Assembly (NCBI GenBank): GCA_034440615.1
Contig: JAOTOM010004371.1
Span: forward strand, 192,501 to 256,500
Origin: Ashinkailepas kermadecensis
Lineage: Eukaryota; Arthropoda; Thecostraca; Neolepadidae
Length of the DNA stretch: 64,000 bases
Direction: 5' to 3'
Shown: positions 11,081-22,091 of the stretch, in pieces
How the letters are laid out: each line of letters opens with the position of its first letter
Position numbering within the stretch: the first letter of the stretch is position 1
Program-made: the position numbers and the translations under genes
The notes under the pieces: generated by a model
What the model was told of the DNA's origin: nothing
Databases searched by the model: none
What the model saw: the letters and a program-made list of their open reading frames with translations, nothing else

Positions 11081-12668
11081 CGGTAGCCAACCTGGAAGCA
11101 TGTTTAATCAAAGATATGAGGTGCATCAAAGCTCAGTGGGTATCCGCATTTCTTCACCATAAAATATGGGAAGTAGGGAACTAATGATCGAATTTAATTA
11201 ATCGAATTTTCGCAGCGAACGCCCATACGAAGCATTTTATCACGTCAGATATGGCGCAAGTCTTTCATGTGGCAGCAATTAGCAAAGCGTAGGAGGCCCA
11301 GCAGAATCCGTAGCATCGCACGAAGTGTGGCGAATGCGCCGAATGCGCAAGATGGGTGTGCACGTGCACTAACGTTGGCGTCGTGGCGACCGGGCACTAT
11401 GAACTGGAATGTCTGAAATTGGGAAATTTTACATTTTAAAGTGATTTGTGTAGGTGTAATTTCAGCAGTGCGAGGTGACTTATCAAGGGATACCAAAAGA
11501 ATACATTCGAACAGGGTGGGGGAGCTAGGGTTGAAATCCGACGAATCAGAAACGATAGTGGTAGATTAGGCCCCTCCACAGGATAATTCAGTTGATCACT
11601 AATTATTTTATTTAAAAAGGTCCCCTTTGACAAAATAGTGGTCGAAATCGGAAGACTTTATTGAGTAGTTGGACCCCCTCCAAATACGTTTGCCCCCTCC
11701 CCTTGACGCAAATATAGGTGCGTCACTGGTCCCCCAATAATTTTCAGAAACTTACGCCCATGGAGCAAAGCCAACATTGCGGGGGCAAATTCCCCCTCAC
11801 AAGCATACAAAACAACACCGATGCCCCATATTAAATGGGAGGAATGATGTTTTAAAATGTATTTTCTTCCTACAAAGTTGTCTTCTGTGATTACAGCCTG
11901 CATGATTAGAGCTTCCCAGCTTCAATACCTTCTCAACGACATAATTTACAAAACGGTACAGCACAGCGATAACCATGGGCGTGACGGCGTGGAATTCGAA
12001 GGTTTTGCATTATTTATGCATTGTCATTGTTACATTGTTGCATTGCCATTGATGCATTGTTGTTCAATGCTTGTTCTTGCCGTGAATTTATTCGCGGAGG
12101 ATTTATTATTTTAGCTTCTGTGCCAAGTGCCTTGCAGCCAGCACCAAATGTTATAAACAAAATAAACAAATCCCTAAGATGACGATCAGAAAACCAATTC
12201 AATCCACTTCTCGTTGTCACCTTCGCGAAATTGTCGTCCTAGGACTGAGAAATGATCGTTTAAGCTTGTTTATGAGATCAAGCTGGTGGGAATGACTAAC
12301 AGTAGTGATGAACCTAGCTATATTCAGTTAAACTTCGTGGACATAGAAGTGGGTTGATCAATGGGAGATATCTTTAAGATATGCTCAGCACGAGCCCCAC
12401 CAGCTCGCTACAATCTAGAGGCCAGCGGGAAGATTCTTCTCGTCGATAAAGCATAAAGATATTGGTTTGTTTTGGCACTGACGTATTTATCCACATTTGC
12501 TTATTTATACCCTGGTATGGCTCAGTTCTCAGCGAAAAAAAAGATTCTTGCTATTGCGTTTTGCGTAAATGATGCACCATGCCAAGAACAAACAAGACAT
12601 CAATATGAAATCATGTTCCCATTCGGGAACCATACTAAGAGCCTAAAAAGCAATAGGAGGCCCTAACA
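11081..12668 (-). other. Intronic sequence, nothing firm
   Basis: AT-rich. A C-rich patch at about 11670-11850 (CCCCCTCC, GGGGGCAAATTCCCCCTC) may be an old transposon remnant. No coding motif recognised. Confidence 0.5.
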
Positions 12669-12750
12669 CAGTGGAGTCCCCCTTTCGGGGAGCAGGAGGC
12701 CCGCTCTCAATATTGCCCCCCCTGGAAGAATTTCGTGGCGACGCCACTGT
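12669..12750. mobile_element. Short element or termini with CAGTGG(C/A)GTC ends
   Basis: It begins CAGTGGAGTCCCCC and ends GTGGCGACGCCACTG, whose reverse complement is CAGTGGCGTCGCCAC. Similar sequence (GGCGTCGCCACCGGG) opens the degenerate array at about 7280. A 13-bp minisatellite starts at its right border. Confidence 0.35.
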
Positions 12751-12955
12751 ATACAGCAACATCATACAGCAACACCATACAGCAACATTATGCAACATCA
12801 TGCAGCAACATCATACAGCAACATCATACAGCAACATCATACAGCAACATCATACAGCAACATCATACAGCAACATCATACAGCAACATCATTCAGCAGC
12901 ATCATACCGCAAAATCATATGTCAACACCACACAGCAATATCACACAGTAACCTG
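12745..12955. repeat. 13-bp minisatellite
   Basis: Unit ACAGCAACATCAT, about 14 copies, decaying to the right. Confidence 0.95.
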
Positions 12956-14221
12956 CTGTCATATCTTCCCCAGTTCCAAAAGTTCATAATACTGGTAACT
13001 TTTAGTAGGACAGGACCGTGTGTCTTCTAAATAAATTGGTGCCCTGATGTCGTGTCCTGATAAACAGAAGAAATGTTTCAAGATTGTCCAGAAACGCGAC
13101 TGGAATGGTGACTAAGGCATATTGGAAGGCAGGCGCAGATTATTCCACGGCATCGATCAGCCTGCTGTCAAATGGAGGTCATATTCGAAAAACAATTTTT
13201 AATTGTGAAGTATATTCCAAATCATACGATAAATTATGTTATCAAGTTATAATTATACGCGTGTCCTACTTTACGTGCCCTACTAAATGTGCAGCCGAGA
13301 AAAAAACGCTTGGTGACAACTGCTGATAGCCGATATATACCTCGCCCGGAGTAAGGCTTGAGATGCACAGTCAGCAAGGAGAACTCAATTTTGGATACAA
13401 TATATCTTTTTCACATAAACCCTGTGAGGCCACGAAGATATGTGCAAGTCATATGGAATTCGATCGAGGATTTCACTTGATGCGTCGGGCCAAATTGCGG
13501 CCGAGGATTAATTCAGTCAGTCAGTGATTCACACGTCATGTCTGTGGAAGAGATGGAAGAACTAACTACTCTACCGTCTGTTAGTGATGCGTTACTCAAC
13601 AAATGCATTGGAGGATTCACCGGAAATGCATTGCTCAGAGTAATCGCCCTGGATTGGCGAATGTGAATGTCACGAACCGTATCCGTTGCGAGCAGAGGAA
13701 CCTTCCGGCACATGCAGTAATGAACGCAGCAAGGGTAGTAAGGTGGATGTTGCGCAACTTCGGACACAGATCGACAAGGTTCCGCCTCAAAGATCCACAC
13801 AATACGCAAAGTTTCCAGACAGACCCGGTGGAATACGTCACGAGTAGAACTGTGTATGAGTTCAAATCCAATGATACCGAAAGTTTGAGTTGAGGAAACT
13901 TGATAGAAGGTGTTCAACAGCAGCAATTGATGATGCGCTAGAAATGGAATGCGATCAGCCGAAATAAGAATTCACTCTCCACAGGTATATTCTTGTCACT
14001 TCCCTTCAACCCACCCAAGGTGAACGTGCATCATAAAACGAGAATATTCTGGTAATATTTACGTTGAATATGTAATTTATATTGTCAACATTATATACCT
14101 TTATATGCACTTCACCTCACACCCACATACAAGGTCACCCATCCTCCTTCTAAATAACCTAATTAGCTCTGTAGGTGCCCTAGAGGATGAGACGTTCCTG
14201 CGTTCCGTCGCAACCGTCCTG
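12956..14221 (-). other. Intronic sequence, nothing recognised
   Basis: Frames of 137 aa (minus) and 96 aa (plus) overlap at 13513-13926. Neither has a motif I recognise and they overlap each other, so neither is annotated. Confidence 0.5.
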
Positions 14222-14535
14222 CACTCTGTCGCACCAGCAGAGCTGCAATATACCGCCGTCTTGTGCTCTGTCGCACCAGCAGAGCTGCAATATACCGCCG
14301 TCTTGTGCTCTGTCGCACCAGCAGAGCTGCAATATACCGCCGTCTTGTGCTCTGTCGCACCAGCAGAGCTGCAATATACCGCCGTCTTGTGCTCTGTCGC
14401 ACCAGCAGAGCTGCAATATACCGCCGTCCTGTGCTCTGTCGCACCAGCAGAGCTGCAATATACCGCCGTCCTGTGCTCTGTCACACCAGCAGAGCTGCAA
14501 TATACCGCCGTCTTGTGCTCTGTCGCACCAGCGGT
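14222..14535. repeat. 42-bp minisatellite, about 7 copies
   Basis: Unit TCTGTCGCACCAGCAGAGCT plus GCAATATACCGCCGTCTTGTGC in two parts. 42 is a multiple of 3, so several frames stay open (up to 146 aa); these are not genes. The copies are nearly identical. Confidence 0.97.
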
Positions 14536-14597
14536 AATGCTCTAGCGTGTCGCTGTGGTGTCTGAGAGTCACGAGAGAGGAGATACCATGTGGTAGA

Positions 14598-14872
14598 GGT
14601 ACCACGTGTCACACGTAGTGCCTGAGATATAAGTGTCACGCGTGGTGTCTGTTACGTACGTGCCACACGTGGTATATAGGAGACGTACGTGTCACACGTG
14701 GTGTCTGTTACGTACGTGCCACACGTTGTGTCTGAGAGCACGTGTCACACGTGGTGTATCTGAGGAATACGTGCCACACGTGGTATATAGGAGACGTACG
14801 TGTCACACGTGGTGTCTGTTACGTACGTGCCACACGTCGTGTCTGAGGGCACGTGCCATACGTGGTGTCTGA
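14598..14872. repeat. ~28-bp array rich in CACGTG palindromes
   Basis: Alternating units CGTGTCACACGTGGTGTCTG and CGTGCCACACGTGGTATATA with short fillers. I count about eight exact CACGTG hexamers, the canonical E-box. Confidence 0.9.
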
Positions 14873-16079
14873 GACGCGTGCTGCGATTCTCTTGAGGCTG
14901 CAGTACCAGAGGCGATTTGTCTCTGGCGGCGGTGACGTAGGCGATTTGTCTGGTGTAGCGGTGGTGACGACCATCGGCCTCCGCCGGTCTCGGACCATCC
15001 GCCGACCACGCGACCATCCGCCGACCACGGTGCGACTTCGGCGCGACCATGCGCTGCTCAGACAATGCGACCACGCCCATACGTGGTCAGGGCCGCAGAT
15101 CAGCCACGGCAGCTTGGAAGACTGGCAGACTGTCGGGGCACCACAGACTGATGACTATCAAGAGTTCGTTGACGGCTGACAGACTGACAGACTGTCAGGA
15201 TTTCACCAGCAGGCTGTCAGTGACTTAATTTTGACATAAATCGCTGCGCGCGCACGTTGCACGATGTTGTTTCGCATCATTCTTATCCTTCCCCTTCACA
15301 CACATTAATTCGAAATGTCTTGCTTGATCTAGATCACTGCATCTTGGCATCTTCAACGATTCTTCTAGAAGTTGTGAGAGGTTGCAGGATTCGAGGTCAA
15401 AACTTCCCACGAACCCTATCATGAGATCAAAAGTTTCAACATCCCATATATGTACCGAAATTCAAGGAGTCTGTTTGATGGAACCTGCAGTCGGTAGAAG
15501 TGTTGTCGTCCTTCTGGATAAGGAAGTTGCAAAAATAGCAAAGCTGCAATATTGTACCTAGTTCATAATCCAACATTGTGGATGCACACAAGGACATTTT
15601 CAGCAAGGTGGGAACTTTCAACACAAGCCATTTGACATTCCCAACCAGTCATGGTGCCCTTTTTTGCATTGCGTCTCCCAATTTCCCCATTATTCTTGAT
15701 AATGGTGCTATTTTTATCAGCATAAGTGTCCTTCCGACCAATTTTCCCGCCCGGTGATTGTTCGCTAAAAAGGACTTTAGTGAATAATCACTGATTATTC
15801 ATGAAAAGGTATCTGGTGCACATAGACTTGCTGGTGCGCAGAACAGGTTTGTGGGTGCATCTTCACCCACAAACAGAAATGCAGTTCCTGCCGACTGTCA
15901 GAACCAGGGACGCATCCAAGTGGGGCACTCCCCCCCCCCCCACACACACCCTTCACAACAATAATTATCCTAGATCAAACAATACATTTTGGGATTTGCA
16001 CCACATCATACCAGACATTTTCAGCGCGAGATGCACGCCGAATGCGGTCTCGATGCATTGACGTGTTTTTTTTGTTTTA
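14873..16079 (-). other. Intronic sequence with short CGACCATCCGCCGACCACG repeats
   Basis: A small decayed repeat (CGACCATCCGCCGACCACG) lies at about 14975-15060 and short GACTGACAGACTGTCAG patches at 15170-15220. The remainder is unremarkable. Confidence 0.5.
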
Positions 16080-16133
16080 TTTGTGGGGGGGGGGGGTCGA
16101 ACCCCAGAAGAAAATCCTGGCTGCACCCCTGGT
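16080..16133. mobile_element. Probable transposon terminus
   Basis: Read on the minus strand this is CCAGGGGTGCAGCCAGGATT, TTCTTCTGGGGTTCGA and a C run. GTGCAGCCAGGATTTT next to a homopolymer C run is a common end of non-autonomous DNA transposons. A second C run (about 15931-15943) next to GCACTC may be the other end. Confidence 0.35.
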
Positions 16134-16284
16134 CAGGATGCCCTAGCAGACATGCAAACTAGCATTGTCTCGTTGGCATAAAGATACTGACAGACTGACA
16201 GGGTGCTACAAAGAAACCAACTGACGGACGCTGGACTGACAGGCGGACCAGCCGGCGAATTCACTAACGGACAAACGCACGGAC

Positions 16285-16915
16285 CAACTGACAAACTGTC
16301 TCTGACAGCCGGCCCGAGAGTCTGTCACTGACAGGCGGCCCGAGAGTCTGTCACTGACAGTCGGCCCGAGAGTCTGTCACTGACAGTCGGCCCGAGAGTC
16401 TGTCACTGACAGCCGGCCCGAGAGTCTGTCACTGACAGGCGGCCCGAGAGTCTGTCACTAACAGGCGGCCCGAGAGTCTGTCACTGAAGTCAGTCTGTCA
16501 CTGACAGTCGGCCCGAGAGTCTGTCACTAACAGACGGCCGGAGTCTATCACTAGCAGGCGGCCCGAGAGTCTGTCACTGACAGTGGGCTGAGTCTGTCAC
16601 TGACAGCCGACCCGAGAGTCTGTCACTAACATACGGCCCGAGAGCCTGTCACTAGCGGGCGGCCCGAGAGCCTCTCACTGACAGGCGGCCCGAGAGCCTC
16701 TCACTGACAGGCGGCCCGAGAGCCTGTCACTAACAGGCGGCCCGAGAGCCTCTCACTAACAGGCGGCCCGAGAGCCTCTCACTGACAGGCGGCCCGAGAG
16801 CCGGTCACTGACAGACGGCCCGAGGGTCTGCCGCTAACAGGCGGCCCGAGAGCCTGTCACTAGCAGGCGGCCCGAGAGTCTGTCGCTAACAGGCGGCCCG
16901 AGGGCCTCTGGTGTG
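16285..16915. repeat. 26-bp minisatellite, about 24 copies
   Basis: Unit ACAGGCGGCCCGAGAGTCTG followed by TCACTG. Variants alternate CTGACAGG, CTAACAGG and CTAGCAGG; the motif CTGTCACTGACAG is itself an inverted repeat. Confidence 0.95.
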
Positions 16916-17126
16916 CCATCGGCCGGACTATAACGGACGACAGTGGCCATCATTAACAGCTCCCAGCCGGCTCTGGGGACGGCCTCACATCCAGCACTGA
17001 CAGCGGGTCCGGCGGTATGGGAGCGGCGGTATGGGAGCAGCAGTATGGGAGCGGCGCATTGCCGCACTTCAGGGCGAGCACAGCCGACGCCTCTAAACGG
17101 CCTCCGAACCCGGGCGGCCGTCGGAT

Positions 17127-17745
17127 CACTTCTGCCCGGCTCCTTCTGCCCGGCTCCTTCTGCCCGGCTCCTTCTGCCCGGCTCCTTCTGCCCGGCTCAC
17201 TTCTGCCCGGCTCCTTCTGCCCGGCTCCTTCTGCCCGGCTCCTTCTGCCCGGCTCCTTCTGCCCGGCTCACTTCTGCCCGGCTCCTTCTGCCCGGCTCCT
17301 TCTGCCCGGCTCCTTCTGCCCGGCTCACTTCTGCCCGGCTCCTTCTGCCCGGCTCCTTCTGCCCGGCTCCTTCTGCCCGGCTCACTTCTGCCCGGCTCAC
17401 TTCTGCCCGGCTCACTTCTGCCCGGCTCCTTCTGCCCGGTTGCCCGGCTCACTTCTGCCCGGCTCCTTCTGCCCGGCTCACTTCTGCCCGGCTCCTTCTG
17501 TCCGGCTCACTTCTGCCTGGCTCACTTCTGCCCGGCTCCTTCTGCCCGGCTCCTTCTGCCCGGCTCACTTCTGCCCGGCTCACTTCTGCCCGGCCTCCCA
17601 GTTCTGCCCGGCTCCTTCTGCCCAGCTCAGTTTTGCCCGGCTCCTTCTGCCCGGCTCCTTCTGCCCGGCTCCTTCTGCCCGGCTCCTTCTGCCCGGCTTC
17701 TTCTGCTCGGCTCCTTCTGCCCGGCGCCTTCTGCCCGGCTCACTG
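17127..17745. repeat. 14/15-bp minisatellite with two unit lengths
   Basis: Two units, CCTTCTGCCCGGCT (14) and CACTTCTGCCCGGCT (15), are mixed in irregular order, about 43 copies in all. The 254-267-aa plus-strand frames are artefacts. A mini-array of GGTATGGGAGC units precedes it (about 17003-17055). Confidence 0.95.
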
Positions 17746-17794
17746 ACGGCCTTTTGCCAGCGAATATGGCACTATTATTGATAGTGCTATTATT

Positions 17795-17861
17795 GCTGGG
17801 AGAGGTCACGACAGGGGATCGACCCAGCAAGCCTACTGTGTTAGTTATAATATACAAGGCC
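17795..17861 (+). repeat. 67-bp direct repeat flanking exon 18075-18210, copy 1
   Basis: Begins GCTGGGAGAGGTCACGACAG and ends TTATAATATACAAGGCC. Two mismatches to 18243-18309, 448 bp away. Confidence 0.95.
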
Positions 17862-18074
17862 TTTTGCCTCCGCCGCCGACTGCTCCCGTCATCACTATTA
17901 ACAACTTCTCGAATATACGAATAATATACGCAGAGCTATTAAAATAATATTAGTATCACAGGATATTCAACGAAAGAATGTGGTGTTCCTGGTCGGTGAT
18001 TCTATGCCAGCGTTGCGCTCTAAGTATACCCACCCGCAAGTCCCCACATTCCGGCAATGGGCCAGGGAACTCAC

Positions 18075-18210
18075 TCGTAAAACTTCTGTTCGATGTATGC
18101 CATGCGCTTGAAGTAGTTCATGGACGATGTTCCGTTCATGGGAGCGTACTGCACCTTGTACTGCTTGGCGAGTCCCTCCAGCGATTCGATGGGCGAGTCC
18201 AGTCGAGACA
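18075..18210 (-). CDS. Ir25a: Ir25a exon: start of ligand-binding lobe S2
   Basis: 136 nt between acceptor tgttctcag and donor gtgagt. It enters in phase 1 and leaves in phase 2 (the two bases GA plus G of the next exon give Glu). The product is VSRLDSPIESLEGLAKQYKV, then QYAPMNGTSSMNYFKRMAYI, then EQKFYE. SRLD..IESL..L..QY is the standard start of S2. GTSSMNYF aligns with the GST..FF loop of glutamate receptors that contacts the ligand alpha-carboxylate; the second Ser sits where AMPA receptors have Thr. The exon is bracketed by two near-identical 67-bp direct repeats (17795-17861 and 18243-18309). Confidence 0.95.
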
Positions 18211-19595
18211 CTGAGAACAGGTGTGACAAGTTCACTTCTCAAGCTGGGAGAGGTCACGACAGGGGATCGACCCAGCAAGGCTACTGTGTTAGTTATAATA
18301 TACCAGGCCATGCTACAGACGCGCCAATGCCATAAGCTCTGTCATATCATTATCCATAAAGGAGCGCCAGGTATGGTTCCTCTACCGATTGGCCAGTAGA
18401 TTGCCGTTTTATACACTTTTCGCGAGGCCGTTCATGATACCGTCACACTTTTCAACTGCATTCCCCCCACTGAGAAAAAGAGACGGTCTCTAGAATGACC
18501 GTGCAGTCATGTTGAAGACTCCGGGCCGCTGTCATATGGAATATTCTAGGCCCGAGAGTTCATGTTAACAAAGGTATTGTACCTATTTCCATTCATTTCA
18601 CGTCACACATGTCAAACGGCAAATATGTGGCCTAATGGAACCTCGCTTCGAATTTGGTAGCATCTCAACAAATGACTTCATCCGGAACTACGTTTGAATG
18701 AAACTATCCGTAGGTGCCATTCAATCAGCAAATAATTAGTCTGGTTCCTCATATCAACTTCTTTCGTACATACTGGAGTAGGCTGGCCCGGACGTCGGCC
18801 CGGTTCGTAATAGTCCAGAGGTGGCTGTCATCCCCGAACACATCGTGGACGCTTCAGGACTTACGAACCACGGTTGATGCGTTCAGTGGTTGAATGAATT
18901 AACACATTGGTTGAATGAAACGAATTTTCTCTCTTTGGTTTTGTTATCTAGTTAGGACAAGGATTTTCTTGAGGTGATCAGGTAAAAAGTAAGAATAGTC
19001 TCTGGGTTAATGACTTCAGCGAAGCCACCGAATATTGGGGGTACTACAGTAGAAACAAACATGGTCCCAGAGTAAAATGATTAATGCTATTTGTCACATA
19101 TTCTGAGGTGATCGAGCTACAAAGTTAACCACCTGATCGAATATTCATCATAAGATAGCGCTGCACTAGAAGACATACAAACTTAGCTGCCGAATCAAGG
19201 TGATGTCATTAATTGAAAAGTTTCCATAGATTAACTTCATATCATACAAAATATTTTGCTATAATTTCAATATATTATTTGAACTAAATATGATAAACAC
19301 TTTACATCAACACCCTTTTGGATTGCTTGCACTATGCTCAAAATACTGACGCATCCCACCGCCCGACGTTCCCAAAGGTGCCTGTCCCTCATGCGCTACC
19401 TTTATCTCATCCAAATAGCCAGTCGTGTCTGTCATGTCAGTGCTAATCCCGGCGATGGAAGCGACGTTTAAAATTAAATCGGCGCGTCAGTAGACAATCA
19501 GATAACAGGACAGTCCGGAATTGTTCCCCGCCCAAAACGAGAAACTATTCCAGACCAATGCACGACTCCAGACCAATCACAGCCGCCGATGTCAC
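18211..19595 (-). other. Intron between membrane exon and first S2 exon
   Basis: 1385 bp, AT-rich. Only the 67-bp repeat copy (18243-18309) stands out. Confidence 0.7.
18243..18309 (+). repeat. 67-bp direct repeat flanking exon 18075-18210, copy 2
   Basis: Begins GCTGGGAGAGGTCACGACAG and ends TTATAATATACCAGGCC. It starts 33 bp outside the exon's acceptor. Confidence 0.95.
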
Positions 19596-19710
19596 CTGTG
19601 AGGAAGGCGGCCAAGTTGGCCGTGTAGGAGGCGATGATGATGAAGCCGAAGAGCCACCAAGTGGCGGCAACTAGGCGGCCCGACATGTTCTTCGGTGCCT
19701 CTCCGCCTCC
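19596..19710 (-). CDS. Ir25a: Ir25a exon: pore exit and [11 protein letters not shown] membrane segment
   Basis: 115 nt, 38 codons plus one base, between acceptor cgttctag and donor gtgaca. The product runs [20 protein letters not shown], then the membrane helix [28 protein letters not shown] is the hallmark gating motif of the whole ionotropic glutamate receptor superfamily. GGGEAPKN after the pore Gln is typical of IR25a. The single trailing G joins the first two bases of the next exon to make Val, giving the conserved LTVSRLD. It is separated from the previous exon by the giant repeat-filled intron and from the next by 1385 bp. Confidence 0.96.
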
Positions 19711-22091
19711 CTAGAACGGGCGATGTTTAGGTTAACAGGAGACAATGGCGGAATGGTGATGGATGCATTCGTGTGGAACAAAAATTGATGGCTTGCTGAT
19801 ATTCACATCAATAATTTGCCACCAGGTAACCTAAGTGCACGTCGAGTTCAAATGTTGCCCAAAACTCAAGCATACTTGTGGAGGAATATGACTTAATTGC
19901 TCTACTCAACGGTTTCCATCCCACTTGTCCACAGACTGTGGAAATAATTTACGTAGCTTACAGCCGAGGTAACATAGTTCGAGCAATCAAATTGACGAGG
20001 TCAGTTATTGCAGAGCAATATTTTGCCTGCTTTGCCCGTGCAAGGTGCACTCCAAAGTAGCTGCACTCCAAAGTCTCCAAAGTAGCTGCACGGAAGTAAG
20101 TGGTTATTTGTGACCCTTTGTCCTGCTGACCATTGCATTTTCAAAGGGGGTTCCTTTGCATTCTTCAACAGTTCAGGCTGTATTTTTACAACTAGATTTG
20201 GTAGCTTGTCGTACGAAACTATGAATGAGAAATAATGTGAAGATGACGCTTTCTGCAAGGGAGTCTGGGGCGATTTATTGATCTCGGCATGTGAACATCA
20301 TTATAAGGCCGACGAAATGAAGTTGTGATTGAGGAGAAAAGAAGCAGCAAGCATGGGAAACGCATAGACAATGTTGTAGGTGAAAGATACACGAGTAGTG
20401 GAGGATCAACAAAGGTGTTGCCGCGGAATTCTCGGCTGGTTCATGCGTGTTGGATTTGTGTGTGCGTGTACGTTAACATCTCTAAGTAGGTTTCACCGCG
20501 GGGCATGCTGTTAACCCTCGGGGGGGGGGGGGTTGATATGCGCCCCCCGTAAGGTTTCCCGCGGTTAGTGAAAGAACGGCGCTCGGTAGCGCGCCGAAAT
20601 TTTGCATACCTTTTCCACATCCATTTGGCATGTTGTGTGAAAATTTTAAGGTCAGGTCATCTAGGGTCAAATAGTTAGTGAAGGTCAAGTGAGGTCACCT
20701 CCAGAAAAGTTCAACCAGTCGTCACGCTTTAATGGATAAATATATTTTAATGAAACTTTCAGCGTTTGCTTACCTTTAGGGAGGAAACAAAACGCACCAG
20801 AGGATTTTTTTTTCGTTTCTGATGACATGAGTTTTGCATATTTGACCATTATGGCTAAAATCGAAGATTCTGGCTAAAGTGAGCATTTTGTATGGGAGCA
20901 AATTGACTTCTAACAACGCTTTGCGATCCGCTCTACCCATTATAAAAATAAAAATTGAAGAAAATTGAAACTCAAAATTGTGAATAAAAAAAATACCGTT
21001 TTGATATTTGGGTGGCCAAAAATTTAAGAGCCATGGTCGATTTCGCCTTCCTTTTCTGATTCCAAATATATATTTTTAATCTCCTAAAAATTAACTCCCC
21101 AGAGCCAAAAACATGAAGTCAGTTGTGAAAACATAGACCTCCTAGTGACGTCACTTTTTTGGGGAAAAAATTCGAGGGTGGTTTCTGGTCCTACTCGTCG
21201 AGCACGTTCCGTTGGCACCTCTTTCGTTTTCGTGCGACGCTTAGCTTGGAGATTAAGGGGTGTTTGTATCTACCCCCCCCTCCGAGACTTCAAATCCGCC
21301 TCCGAGGATCTGACCGGAAAGACGGCGATGCATCGCAACGGAGAAGCGTTGATTGTGAAAGTGGTATTGCCGGCACTAAGGCCCGTTGAATATATAATAT
21401 TTTCGGCGTGCATTCATCAGTTTGAGACTCGTTCGGTATAATTCGTGCATCATGTGCGGAACTATATTCTCGGTCCTCCGCGAATAACGATGCCGAGCTG
21501 TCGAGACGGGCGTGTTTGAAGGTGACTGTTTCGGTCGACACCTGACGGATGACGTGACTGCGATGCTGTGTCTGGGCGGCGTAACCTCGGCATGTATCTC
21601 TCGCGCAGCACGCGGTGTTCACGTATGCGAAGTGCAACAATGAATGTTTCAAAGTCATGTAGAAGTAAAACAGACTGGACATGCATACTGGCGTAGCTGT
21701 GGTGGTTCATCTATCTCTTTACTGTTGCGTTGATTTATCGACTCATTGAGAGCCACTTGCGCTGATGATCTTATTGCGCTTATGTCCAGTTATGCTCTGT
21801 TCGTTGTTCCCTAGACTGGTTGCTCGATTGTACTCGGTGTGTGAATTTGAAACGTTTCCAGAAACTGCACTAAGTTTTGCTATAATACCTACAGTGTAGC
21901 CATAATAATATGTACAGTCATACCTGATCGCCGAGGTCACGTGCCTACAAAAGGTATGTAACAAGGGCGTGTCCGATGAAGCATATTTTTGCTGCGATGC
22001 GTGCCAGTTCTGGTGCCATTCACACCGCCAAATGATCTCGCTGAAAGCTCTCAGAGCACTGCCAAACTATGAATGTGCATTGGCTTAAATA
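19711..22091 (-). other. 3' part of the 31-kb Ir25a intron, no gene seen
   Basis: Contains a 13-G run near 20520 and short AAAGTAGCTGCAC duplications near 20050. Frames near 21145-21710 overlap on both strands and show no known motif. Confidence 0.5.

Noticed and set aside
13513..13926. 137-aa minus frame and 96-aa plus frame
   Set aside because: They overlap on opposite strands, have no splice context matching Ir25a and no recognised motif.
16943..17781. Plus-strand frames of 254-267 aa rich in Pro/Ser/Ala/Leu
   Set aside because: Products of the 14/15-bp array read in several frames; no conserved domain.
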